From the NCBI GenBank assembly GCA_001513395.1, contig LFTP01000293.1:1-8560 (forward strand): 8,560 bases of DNA, read 5' to 3'. Source of the stretch: Clostridia bacterium DTU080. GTDB lineage: Bacteria; Bacillota; Limnochordia; DTU080. Position numbers and translations under genes: made by a program. Below, piece by piece: positions 1-6,963 of this stretch; positions within the stretch are counted from its first letter, which is position 1, and every line of letters starts with the position of its first letter. The notes under the pieces were generated by a model, which was given only the letters and a program-made list of their open reading frames with translations, was not told the origin of the DNA and did no database searches.

Positions 1-1
1 T

Positions 2-1519
2 TGGACCTACGGGTTGGCCGCTTTACACTACCGGGATCCGAAATACGCCGCTCTGTGGAAGGCCTCGATGAGCAGCGGAGGATCCATCCCTTCGGTGTTT
101 TATATGCAGGCTTTGCAGGAGCTTGATCCGGAGATTCTCAGCCACGGAACAGGACGTTTTGCACCCGCCGGATTTGAGCTGGCCGGCAGCAGTCATTTTG
201 CCGATACGGGTATGGTCGTACTGCGCGGCGGCGGTCTTGATGCAGCTATCCTTTACAAGCCCCATGGGACCACCATCGGACACCAAGCAGCCGACAATTT
301 GACCATCATGCTGGAGAGCCAAAGCGGACGCTGGCTGCCCGGTACCGGTTCCTTCGATTACAACCGGGATGAGCAAGGCACCTGGTATAAACAGACAGTG
401 GCCAGAAACGGCGTTGTCGTTGATGAAACCTCGCAGTATCCGCAAGGTACTGACACCGCCATCTTCGCTTCTGACGGAAGTCGCTCCTCGGCGGGTTCAC
501 TGCTCCACTTCGTGGCCTTACCCTCGGCGAGCATAGCCGTTGCGACCACGGACAACGTCTATTCCGGAGTCAGCATGGAGCGCACCGTCTTGCTCAGTGC
601 GCCCTATGTGATCGATCGTTACCGAGTCAGTTCAGCTGAAAGGCACCAATACGATTGGGTGGCGCACTTTGATGCCCGTCCCGGTGTCATCAGTGTTGAA
701 CAGCAAGCACAAGAACAGCCTCTGGGAACTCGCGCCGGATACCAGCACATCACGCAAGTGGAAAGCGGAGAGACTGCAGACACCTGGTACGGCGTTTGGG
801 AGAAAAACGATGATAAGTTGCGCCTTTCCATGCTCGGCGGAGAGCCGACGCAGATCATCAGAGCCTACGGATACGGACCGGGTCTGTCCCCCCGCCCGTT
901 GGTTATGGCCCGTCGCCACGGCACAAGTACGGAGTTCATAACCGTCATGGAGTGCTACCGGCAAGATCCTAGCGTCACAGCCGTGGAATCTTTCCAAATA
1001 AATAACGAAAAGAGTGGTCTGCGACTGTTGCGTAGAGTGTCAGAGGATCTCACCGTGACCGACGAGCTTGTCTGGCGCACGACGGAGGAAACAAGAGATG
1101 AAACCATCGAACTAGAAAGAGGAAGAAGAGCCATAGGCCAACTCGCCTTCTTCCGCTCGGGCGCCGACGGCGAAACGGAATCGCTCCTGTTGCTGGCCGG
1201 TACCATGGCGGAGACGGCTGAGTTGCGTATCACCTCGGCTCTACCGACTGATCTGGTCGTGGAGAAGCTGCCTCTGGGAGGATATGCGGTAACTCATAAC
1301 AGCGAGATAGTGCGGGCTTTGACCCTGCACAGCGAAGAGAGCGCCGCGTGGCGTCTGTTTACGTGGGAAAATGACGCTTTGGCTCCCTATGAGCAAGCCT
1401 ATACCCGTGAGAGCGACAGCATTAGCTGGGAGGCAGAACCCGGAGTGATCTACTTGTTGAGCTCCGATGAACCCGCCCCTGAATGCCTAGCTCGCTTCAT
1501 CGTGAAGATAGAACCCTGA
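2..1519 (+). CDS. Heparinase II/III-like protein, C-terminal part (5' end outside window)
   Basis: The frame is open to the left edge (first codons W-T-Y-G-L), so the start and most of the N-terminal alpha/alpha toroid lie outside; 505 codons remain. Numbering from the TTG at 14, the recognisable core of the heparinase II/III-like beta-sandwich is at residues 84-137: GHQAADNL (89-96), then LPGTGSFDYN (108-117), then WYKQTVARNGVVVD (124-137). This matches the family pattern GHGHADxLS / DPGTxxYN / YxxxxAHNTVVVD found in oligoalginate lyases and heparinases. The rest is beta-rich, without signal or membrane segments. The family removes uronic-acid-containing polymers or oligomers by beta-elimination. 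His90 and Tyr125 sit at conserved positions, but the second His of GHGH is Ala92 and the His of AHNT is Arg131, so activity or substrate may differ. It ends 92 bp before an oxidoreductase gene and probably shares its transcript. Substrate is unknown. Confidence 0.8.
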   Translation, partial: WTYGLAALHYRDPKYAALWKASMSSGGSIPSVFYMQALQELDPEILSHGTGRFAPAGFELAGSSHFADTGMVVLRGGGLDAAILYKPHGTTIGHQAADNLTIMLESQSGRWLPGTGSFDYNRDEQGTWYKQTVARNGVVVDETSQYPQGTDTAIFASDGSRSSAGSLLHFVALPSASIAVATTDNVYSGVSMERTVLLSAPYVIDRYRVSSAERHQYDWVAHFDARPGVISVEQQAQEQPLGTRAGYQHITQVESGETADTWYGVWEKNDDKLRLSMLGGEPTQIIRAYGYGPGLSPRPLVMARRHGTSTEFITVMECYRQDPSVTAVESFQINNEKSGLRLLRRVSEDLTVTDELVWRTTEETRDETIELERGRRAIGQLAFFRSGADGETESLLLLAGTMAETAELRITSALPTDLVVEKLPLGGYAVTHNSEIVRALTLHSEESAAWRLFTWENDALAPYEQAYTRESDSISWEAEPGVIYLLSSDEPAPECLARFIVKIEP

Positions 1520-1555
1520 GAATCCATGGAAAGGAAATCGAGCTTCGCGTCGAAC

Positions 1556-1577
1556 AAGACAAAGAAATAAGACAAAG
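1556..1577. repeat. Short direct repeat AAGACAAAG x2 in the intergenic gap
   Basis: AAGACAAAG occurs at 1556-1564 and again at 1569-1577, 13 bp apart, in the 92-bp gap between the lyase-like gene and the oxidoreductase. It is followed at once by a 4-bp-arm inverted repeat GCGT-gtag-ACGC (1577-1588). It may be a regulator site, but the region is A-rich and a chance repeat is quite possible. No convincing promoter or terminator is visible in this gap. Confidence 0.3.
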
Positions 1578-1595
1578 CGTGTAGACGCCTGGGAA

Positions 1596-1602
1596 AGTGA
1601 GG
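1596..1602 (+). promoter_or_regulatory. Ribosome binding site AGTGAGG that favours the TTG start at 1612
   Basis: AGTGAGG ends 9 nt before TTG 1612. The upstream alternative start, GTG 1597, lies inside this SD-like string and has only a weak GGGAAA directly against it. The SD position therefore supports TTG 1612. Confidence 0.5.
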
Positions 1603-1611
1603 ATCACAGTC

Positions 1612-2622
1612 TTGGATGAAGTACGCTTAGCCATTATTGGTGCCGGTGGAATCTCCCAAACCCACGCACGGGCCATGGAGCTAGTCAAAGGAGCACGAGT
1701 GACCGCGGTTGTCGACATCATTCGCAGCCGCGCCGAGGCTCTCGCCGAGAAGCTGAACGCAGAGCATGTCTATGAAGACATCGATACGGCTCTAGAGGCC
1801 GGAGGGTTTGACGCCGTGGACATCTGTCTGCCGACTTACCTCCATGCTCCGGCCACCGTGGCTGCAGCCAAACGGGGTTATCACGTATTGTGCGAAAAGC
1901 CGATGGCGATGACCCTCGATCAAGCGGATTCCATGACCGCAGCAGCTCGTGAAAACAACATCGTGCTGATGATTGCCCATTGCCGTCGATTTGACAACTA
2001 CTGGGGTGCCTTCCGCAAAGCCATATTGGACGGCGTCATCGGCCGACCAGTCTTGTGGCGCTCAATGGCGGCTCGCTTGGGCCCGCATCAGCCTTGGTAT
2101 CTTGAGCGCGACGAAGGCGGCGGTCCTTTGATCGACGGTGCCATCCACAACTACGACTTCGCCAGAGCCATATTCGGCGAGGCGCGCACCGTCTATGCCG
2201 CCGGACAGCAATTCGATCTGGACAACACGGCCATCGACACCGGCAGCACGACCGTCCGCTTCGCCAGCGGAGACGTCCTGGTCCTTTCATGGTCTTGGGC
2301 CGTGCCCGAAAAAGTGACCAGCTCCTTCCAGGATGTATTGGGACCGGAAGGCGTGCTCTATTTGAGCCAGCCTCCTCATGCACCTAAGCCGGAAGAGGTA
2401 CCGCCGAACCACGGTTACCTCGTAGTGCAGCGCAAGGGCGGTACCTTCGACTACATCTTCTATGAAAAGAACGATATGTACGCCGCTGAGATCCAGGCCT
2501 TTGTCGACGCCGTTCGGGAAGGGCGCCCAAGCCCGTTGGATCCCGAAGACACCAAGCGCAGCCTGGCTATCGCCACGGCCGTGTTGGAGTCAGCGGCGAC
2601 GCGTCGGCTCATCAGCCTCTAA
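1612..2622 (+). CDS. Gfo/Idh/MocA family NAD(P)-dependent oxidoreductase
   Basis: This is a sugar or cyclitol dehydrogenase-type protein of 336 residues from TTG 1612 (341 from the in-frame GTG 1597), the normal family length. I prefer TTG 1612: it gives the usual N-terminus MDEVRLAIIGAGG and has the better-spaced SD. Numbering from GTG 1597: Rossmann dinucleotide motif GAGGISQTH at 15-23, the family's EKP motif at 100-102 with Lys101, and the catalytic signature GGGPLIDGAIHNYD at 174-187 with Asp180 and His184. Lys101, Asp180 and His184 match the Lys/Asp/His triad of inositol and glucose-fructose oxidoreductases. The C-terminal half is the alpha/beta substrate domain, including WSW at 241-243. 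There is no signal peptide, so it is cytoplasmic. It lies between a lyase-like gene and a glycoside hydrolase, which suggests it oxidises, reduces or epimerises a sugar released from the same glycan. The exact substrate cannot be read from sequence. Confidence 0.9.
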   Translation: MDEVRLAIIGAGGISQTHARAMELVKGARVTAVVDIIRSRAEALAEKLNAEHVYEDIDTALEAGGFDAVDICLPTYLHAPATVAAAKRGYHVLCEKPMAMTLDQADSMTAAARENNIVLMIAHCRRFDNYWGAFRKAILDGVIGRPVLWRSMAARLGPHQPWYLERDEGGGPLIDGAIHNYDFARAIFGEARTVYAAGQQFDLDNTAIDTGSTTVRFASGDVLVLSWSWAVPEKVTSSFQDVLGPEGVLYLSQPPHAPKPEEVPPNHGYLVVQRKGGTFDYIFYEKNDMYAAEIQAFVDAVREGRPSPLDPEDTKRSLAIATAVLESAATRRLISL

Positions 2623-2639
2623 TTCCGGTGATCACAAGT

Positions 2640-2682
2640 ACATGTGTAGGGGTATGTCAACAGGGCATATCCCTACATATGT
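2640..2682. repeat. Long palindromic hairpin, 17-bp stem, 9-nt loop
   Basis: Left arm ACATGTGTAGGGGTATG (2640-2656) pairs along its whole length with right arm CATATCCCTACATATGT (2666-2682); two of the 17 pairs are G-T wobbles, with none mismatched. The loop is TCAACAGGG. It is followed by TTTTCC, too short and interrupted for a strong intrinsic terminator. The core TGTAGGG...CCCTACA resembles GTAGGGG-type palindromic intergenic repeats that I recall from several bacterial phyla. It could be a dispersed REP/MITE-like element, an mRNA-stabilising or attenuating stem within the operon, or a weak terminator. It occupies much of the 115-bp gap between the oxidoreductase and the hydrolase. Confidence 0.7.
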
Positions 2683-2724
2683 TTTCCTCACCCGCGTCTG
2701 TTTGCGCCCCTCAGACTTTTTCCC

Positions 2725-2731
2725 AGAGAGG
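2725..2731 (+). promoter_or_regulatory. Ribosome binding site AGAGAGG for the hydrolase, decides ATG 2738
   Basis: AGAGAGG is followed by a 6-nt spacer (ATTGCC) and ATG 2738. The reading frame stays open further upstream, but that part overlaps the oxidoreductase gene in another frame and the hairpin, and has no comparable SD, so the longer version is very unlikely. Confidence 0.75.
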
Positions 2732-2737
2732 ATTGCC

Positions 2738-5167
2738 ATGAACGAACTTTTTTCCGCCATGATAAACGCCCCGCGGGCCTACGGCATGATCCCCTTTTGG
2801 TTTTGGAACGATGCTCTTGACGAAGGGGAGATTGTGCGCCAACTGCATGCCTTCCATGCGAGCGGCCTGGCCGGGGTGGTCATCCACGCCCGGGTCGGAT
2901 TGTCTTCAGATGTCGGGTATTTGAGTGAAAGCCATTTTCGCTTCGTCCGCCTGGCAGTCGATACCTGCGCTCGCCTGGGGATGAAGGTCATCCTCTACGA
3001 TGAGGGCAGCTATCCGTCCGGATCGGCCTGTGGAGCCGTAGTCCGTTCGAATCCGGAGTTTGTGGCCCGCGGACTAACGATGACCAAACGGGAAATCGAG
3101 GGGCCTGTACGCACTTACTGGCGGCCCTCGGTAGGACGTTCTCTTTTGAACCGCCTGCTATGCGTTGTGCTGGCTCGTCAGACGGAAAACGGTGCCGTCG
3201 ATCCCCAAACCCTGCAACTGTTGGATATCGAAGAGCGGGGTCTGGTCCGCCTGGAGGTCGGTGAAGGCCGTTGGCTGGCCATGGCCGTCTTCGATGTCCC
3301 CAGCGGAGGAACCATACGCGGAGTGTTGCCGGAACACGAAGACGGTACCGCCACGGCACCTCCCGCCGGAGACATACTCAATCCCGAGGCCGTATCCGTT
3401 TTTATCCGCCTGACCCATGATCAATACGCCAGGCACCTAGGCGACCATCTGGGCACTACTGTGATAGGCATGTTCACCGATGAACCCAACCCCTTGGGGC
3501 GCGGTGCACGCCGGGGGCTTTATCCCTATACGCCCGGCCTGGAGGCTTGGATGGCCTTTTTTATGGGTGTGACCGATATTCGCCCCTGGTTGCCTGCTCT
3601 GTGGATCGACTACGGCCCACAAACTCCGGCGTTCAGAGAACGTTACGCGTTGGGCATTAAGCGACGGCTGCGGGAGGTTTTCTACAACGCCCAATCCGAC
3701 TGGTGCGAACAACACGGTCTGGCCCTCACGGGACATCCCAGTGAAAGCAATGACATGACATCACTGCAAGCTTTTCATTGGCCGGGCCAGGATATCGTCT
3801 GGCGTTGGGTAGTCCCCGGCGACGAAACCCGTCTGGTTGGAGAACACAGTGTCACCGCCAAAGCGGCGACCAGCGCCGCCCGGGTCAAAGGAGCCAAGCG
3901 CATAGCGACCGAGCTTCTCGGAGCCTACGGTTGGCGTCTTTCGATTGACGAGGCCAAGTGGTTGATCGACTGGCATCTGGCGCGCGGCAACAACCTGTTT
4001 ATCCCCCATGCCTTCTTTTACTCGGTAGCCGACGGTCGCGCCTATGAAAGCGAACCCGATCTAGGCATACACAACCCGTGGTGGCCTCATTTCCGACCTC
4101 TAGCCGAGTACACCCGGCGCATGTCCTGGGTGCTGAGCGATTGTGAACATATCTGCTGCATCGCCATAGCCGGAGCGGACTATGATCTTCCCTGGAAGGC
4201 GGCCAAAGAACTGTACGAGAATCAGATTGACTTTTTGTACCTCGATGACGAAGCCGTTCTTTCCGCCTCAATCACTCCCGAAGGCCTGCGCGTCGGCACT
4301 CAGACGTATAGACTTGTCATCGTGGACAGCAAGATCGGGCCGCAGGCCGAAGAGCGACTGCAACGGTTTACGCGTCAGGGCGGGCACGTACTTTACGCCG
4401 ATGCGGAGAACGATCTTGTGGGTCGTATCCGCTCCCTTTTGCCCCCTGACATAAAGATGAATCCCAAAGCGCCGGATCTGAGGGTGATCCACGTTCGCAA
4501 AGGGAAGTATCACTTGTATGCCTTGTTCAACGAAGGAGAAGAGACGATCAAAGGTACCTTGGACATCGCCTTGGTCGGTTCAGCCGAATGGTGGGATCCC
4601 TGGCGGCAAGTCCGAACGACGGCCCCGGTACATGTGGGGCCAGAGCGCATGCAAGTGCCCGTCACGCTCGATCGACGCGAGAGTCGCCTGTTGGTTGTCG
4701 ATCCGTCGTCTTCGCCTCAACGTCCGGATCCTGTCCCGTCATGGTCCGAAAAGAGCGTACTCCAAATACCGGCATCATCATGGTCGATCAGCGATGTCAA
4801 GGGAAATCCCATCGAGGGCCTGACGCTCGGAGACTGGACCGCCCTCAGAGAGCTGGAGCGATTCAGTGGAACTCTCATCTATCGAGCCACAGTCATTCTC
4901 CCGCGACGTCCCGATCGCCTACGGATCGATCTCGGCCGCGTAGGCGAAGCCGCCGAGGTGACCGTCAACGGAAACCTGGCTGGACACAGCCTGTGGGCTC
5001 CCTATTTGGTTGACACACCGGGCTCCCTGTGGCAAAGCGGCCCCAATGAGCTTCAAGTGACGGTGAGCAATTCCGCGGCCAACTACTACGAAGGAGCCAT
5101 GCTTCCCTCGGGCTTGATGGGACCCGTGAGTTTGCATCTGCTTTTCGCCCACGTGTATACTGAGTAG
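2738..5167 (+). CDS. GH106-like glycoside hydrolase (putative alpha-L-rhamnosidase family)
   Basis: 809 residues from ATG 2738. The N-terminus starts directly with the barrel sequence PRAYGMIPFWFWND (12-25), with no signal peptide, so it should be cytoplasmic. Hallmarks of the GH106-related barrel follow in order: GVVIHARVGL (46-55), MKVILYDEGSYPSGSACG (82-99), MFTDEP (245-250), TGHPSES (331-337), ATELLGAYGW (390-399), then NNLFIPHAFFYS (418-429) and NPWWPHFRPLAEYTRRMSW (446-464). Glu249 and Glu392 are the best candidates for catalytic carboxylates, by motif only. About 480-560 looks like a Rossmann-like accessory segment (YRLVIVDSK, RQGGHVLYAD). A beta segment with WWDPW (618-622) follows, then a GH2-type galactose-binding-like sandwich at about 690-800 (YRATVILP, VTVNGNLAGHSLWAPY, LPSGLMGPV). 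GH106 members release L-rhamnose from pectin-type or other rhamnosides. This protein is shorter than many GH106 enzymes and may belong to a related unassigned clade. The neighbouring lyase-like and oxidoreductase genes support oligosaccharide breakdown. Confidence 0.8.
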   Translation: MNELFSAMINAPRAYGMIPFWFWNDALDEGEIVRQLHAFHASGLAGVVIHARVGLSSDVGYLSESHFRFVRLAVDTCARLGMKVILYDEGSYPSGSACGAVVRSNPEFVARGLTMTKREIEGPVRTYWRPSVGRSLLNRLLCVVLARQTENGAVDPQTLQLLDIEERGLVRLEVGEGRWLAMAVFDVPSGGTIRGVLPEHEDGTATAPPAGDILNPEAVSVFIRLTHDQYARHLGDHLGTTVIGMFTDEPNPLGRGARRGLYPYTPGLEAWMAFFMGVTDIRPWLPALWIDYGPQTPAFRERYALGIKRRLREVFYNAQSDWCEQHGLALTGHPSESNDMTSLQAFHWPGQDIVWRWVVPGDETRLVGEHSVTAKAATSAARVKGAKRIATELLGAYGWRLSIDEAKWLIDWHLARGNNLFIPHAFFYSVADGRAYESEPDLGIHNPWWPHFRPLAEYTRRMSWVLSDCEHICCIAIAGADYDLPWKAAKELYENQIDFLYLDDEAVLSASITPEGLRVGTQTYRLVIVDSKIGPQAEERLQRFTRQGGHVLYADAENDLVGRIRSLLPPDIKMNPKAPDLRVIHVRKGKYHLYALFNEGEETIKGTLDIALVGSAEWWDPWRQVRTTAPVHVGPERMQVPVTLDRRESRLLVVDPSSSPQRPDPVPSWSEKSVLQIPASSWSISDVKGNPIEGLTLGDWTALRELERFSGTLIYRATVILPRRPDRLRIDLGRVGEAAEVTVNGNLAGHSLWAPYLVDTPGSLWQSGPNELQVTVSNSAANYYEGAMLPSGLMGPVSLHLLFAHVYTE

Positions 5168-5177
5168 CAGTCATTTA

Positions 5178-5199
5178 GGGGGGCACAGCCCGGCCCCCC
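5178..5199. terminator. GC-rich hairpin between hydrolase and phosphoesterase genes
   Basis: GGGGGGC (5178-5184) pairs perfectly with GCCCCCC (5193-5199) around an 8-nt loop ACAGCCCG. No T-run follows on either strand, so it is at best an imperfect intrinsic terminator. It starts 10 bp after the hydrolase stop and ends 7 bp before the SD of the next gene, so it could separate the two genes, protect an mRNA 3' end, or moderate translation downstream. Confidence 0.45.
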
Positions 5200-5206
5200 C
5201 CATCGT

Positions 5207-5213
5207 AGGTGAG
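5207..5213 (+). promoter_or_regulatory. Ribosome binding site AGGTGAG for the GTG start at 5221
   Basis: AGGTGAG lies 7 nt before GTG 5221. The ATG at 5214 between them is in a different frame and does not continue as the phosphoesterase, so GTG is the start. Confidence 0.65.
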
Positions 5214-5220
5214 ATGAACT

Positions 5221-6066
5221 GTGGGAAAAGAGTTCCTGATCGGTTTTACCACCGCCTTGTTGGTCGTCCTTTTTGCGGCGACACTTGCGGTGGGGTTTTT
5301 TTGGCATCAGCAGACGCTGCAGATTGTCCGCCTTTCCCTGTCCGTTGACGGATTGCCTCCGGCCTGGGACGGTGTCCGCATCGGATTGATCTCAGACCTG
5401 CACATCGGCACTTATATGAACGCTTCCCGCGTCCAACGCGTGGTGCGCAGACTAAATGCGCAAAGACCTGACTTCATCGTCATCGCCGGCGATACCGTCG
5501 ACGTCAGAGTGACTGAAGCGCAAGAAGCAGAACCGGCGCTGCGAGCGCTGTACGAGCTGGAGGCTCCCTACGGGGTGTATCTCGTTTTCGGCAATCACGA
5601 TACTCCTCGTGCCCATCTGTGGCGCCCTCTGATCCAACAAGGAGGCATACGGATCCTCGAAAACGAGCATGTCGCCTTGCAAAAAGGCGATGACACGCTG
5701 TATCTGGTCGGCCTGGCTGACGCTTTGTACGGTCGTATCGACTTGAGACGCTCCTGGCAAGGCATACCCGAGGATGCTTGTGTCATCCTTGCCGTGCACG
5801 AACCGGATGTCGCGGATGAGTTTGCGGATTGGCCCGTGGCCCTGCAGCTTTCGGGACATAGCCATGGCGGTCAAATCGTCTTGCCCTTCAGCCGGCCCCG
5901 CTATCTGCCTCCTTTGGCGCACAAGTATTATTCGGGCCTCTACACAAGCGAGGCGGGCCATCCGGTCTATACGACCCGGGGTGTCGGTACTTCCCAGGTT
6001 CCGTTCCGCTTCCTTGCCCGTCCCGAAATTACGATCATAACTCTGCGAGACAGCGAAGCCTGCTAA
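5221..6066 (+). CDS. Membrane-anchored metallophosphoesterase, YaeI/YkuE type
   Basis: 281 residues. One hydrophobic segment at about 5-28 (FLIGFTTALLVVLFAATLAVGFF) with little before it acts as an uncleaved N-terminal anchor, likely leaving the catalytic domain outside the membrane. All five calcineurin-like metal motifs are intact: Asp59-Leu-His61 in SDLHIG, Gly90-Asp91 in IAGDTVD, GNHD at 124-127, His193, and GHSHGGQ at 212-218. The tail (KYYSGLY, then YTTRGVGTSQVPFR, then RPEITIITL) is the pattern of the YaeI/YkuE/LpxG-like group, whose members hydrolyse phosphodiester or pyrophosphate bonds in lipid or cell-wall-related compounds; the substrate here is unknown. The gene follows the GC-rich hairpin and ends tail to tail with the next gene, its TAA stop overlapping that gene's stop by 4 bp. 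Whether it belongs to the carbohydrate run upstream is unclear; the gap is 53 bp. Confidence 0.88.
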   Translation: MGKEFLIGFTTALLVVLFAATLAVGFFWHQQTLQIVRLSLSVDGLPPAWDGVRIGLISDLHIGTYMNASRVQRVVRRLNAQRPDFIVIAGDTVDVRVTEAQEAEPALRALYELEAPYGVYLVFGNHDTPRAHLWRPLIQQGGIRILENEHVALQKGDDTLYLVGLADALYGRIDLRRSWQGIPEDACVILAVHEPDVADEFADWPVALQLSGHSHGGQIVLPFSRPRYLPPLAHKYYSGLYTSEAGHPVYTTRGVGTSQVPFRFLARPEITIITLRDSEAC

Positions 6067-6944
6067 GCTATGTCATAGCAAGCCACCCAACGCCGTCGCA
6101 GATGGCAACGGATGCGTAGCTGCAAAGTGCCGGAGGGCTTGAACTCCAAGAAGGCGGAATGGCTGCCCGGACTGCGTCGCGACTCCAGCGCCGAAACATT
6201 GTACTGCTTTATGTTCTGTCCGGACACATAGTGCCGACGCTCCCACGGACAGGCCCTGTTCCACACGAAATCACCGATGTGTGCATGTCCGTAAAAGTGA
6301 CAACGCACGGTATCGGGCAGAGGCAAAAGCTTTTCAAGTATTGAACTGGGACGTTGGCCGCCCGGAAAGGAATAATGGCTAACAGTGATCACCGGTTGCG
6401 ACGATGAAGCCATTTGCCGACGTACGGACTCCCAAAGCTCTTCTTCGTTCGGATACCCTTCGGGCCAATCTTTGGCCGGTCTGTGATGCGCAGCAATCCA
6501 TTTACCTTCCGGATCCGCTTGATCGCTGAAGAAAAACACCTGATGCCCGCACCAGCTTTCGGTGAAGCAAAAATCGCTCGGACTGCGTGTGGTGAGCCAT
6601 CCAGGACGACCGCTTATCTGTTCATGCAAGGGAAACCGTCCTTCACGGTAACGGCGGCAGTAGTCCTTTTCATGGTTGCCCATCACATAGCGGATCGGTA
6701 TGTCCAGTCGCTCATACCAGGCCACGACGCTTTCGGCCGTCTCTTCCAAGCCGGCCAGGTTAGAGCCCTCAACAACATCCCCCAAGCACCAACCTCCCAC
6801 GAGCGGCAGGTCAAGCTCCCGGATATCCTCAATGACCGGCAACAAGAGTGAATGAGCCGTCTCAGGGTCCCTAAGCTGCAGATCAGAACTTATCCAGACA
6901 ACACTCAATATAAGCCCCGCTTCCTGTTCCCTGATCTTGCTCAA
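6063..6944 (-). CDS. Soluble calcineurin-like metallophosphoesterase with a D-x-Q motif I
   Basis: 293 residues from TTG 6944. Another in-frame TTG at 6908 would give MSVVWISSDLQ, a start nearer the usual distance to motif I, and is preceded by GGAAGCGGGG; the two cannot be separated with certainty. Motifs in order: Asp21-Leu-Gln23 (motif I, Gln instead of His), Gly55-Asp56 (LGDVVEG), GNHE 89-92, His190 (VSHYSF) and GHAH 219-222. No signal or membrane segment is seen, so it is likely cytoplasmic. D-x-Q motif I is known in some metallophosphoesterase groups such as the CSTP1 type, so the change need not mean loss of function. The middle section (about 95-175) is Trp/Pro-rich and not recognisable as a named domain. 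It is divergent from the MarR gene and convergent with the membrane phosphoesterase; it is not closely similar to that neighbour by eye, so not a recent duplicate. Specific substrate unknown. Confidence 0.82.
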   Translation of the reverse strand: MSKIREQEAGLILSVVWISSDLQLRDPETAHSLLLPVIEDIRELDLPLVGGWCLGDVVEGSNLAGLEETAESVVAWYERLDIPIRYVMGNHEKDYCRRYREGRFPLHEQISGRPGWLTTRSPSDFCFTESWCGHQVFFFSDQADPEGKWIAAHHRPAKDWPEGYPNEEELWESVRRQMASSSQPVITVSHYSFPGGQRPSSILEKLLPLPDTVRCHFYGHAHIGDFVWNRACPWERRHYVSGQNIKQYNVSALESRRSPGSHSAFLEFKPSGTLQLRIRCHLRRRWVACYDIA

Positions 6945-6963
6945 GCTCTTCTACAGAGCGTGT

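Noticed and set aside
23..445. 140-codon open frame on the - strand at the left end
   Set aside because: Antisense to the conserved core of the heparinase-like gene; no recognisable sequence.
1526..1570. Independent 14-codon micro-gene starting at ATG 1526
   Set aside because: No ribosome binding site and no features beyond a few basic residues.
2462..2737. In-frame upstream extension of the hydrolase reading frame by 92 codons
   Set aside because: It overlaps the oxidoreductase gene in another frame, runs through the hairpin, lacks family similarity and has no SD; ATG 2738 has a good one.
4588..5013. 141-codon open frame on the + strand inside the hydrolase gene
   Set aside because: Arg/Ser/Pro-rich translation without domains, wholly inside a well-supported gene in another frame; a shadow frame.
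6414..6851. 145-codon open frame on the + strand
   Set aside because: Antisense to the soluble phosphoesterase, which carries recognisable motifs on the - strand.
6945..6959. Inverted repeat GCTCT-N5-AGAGC next to the minus-strand TTG start as a terminator or operator
   Set aside because: Only 5-bp arms, no T-run, and no partner elements; too short to call.
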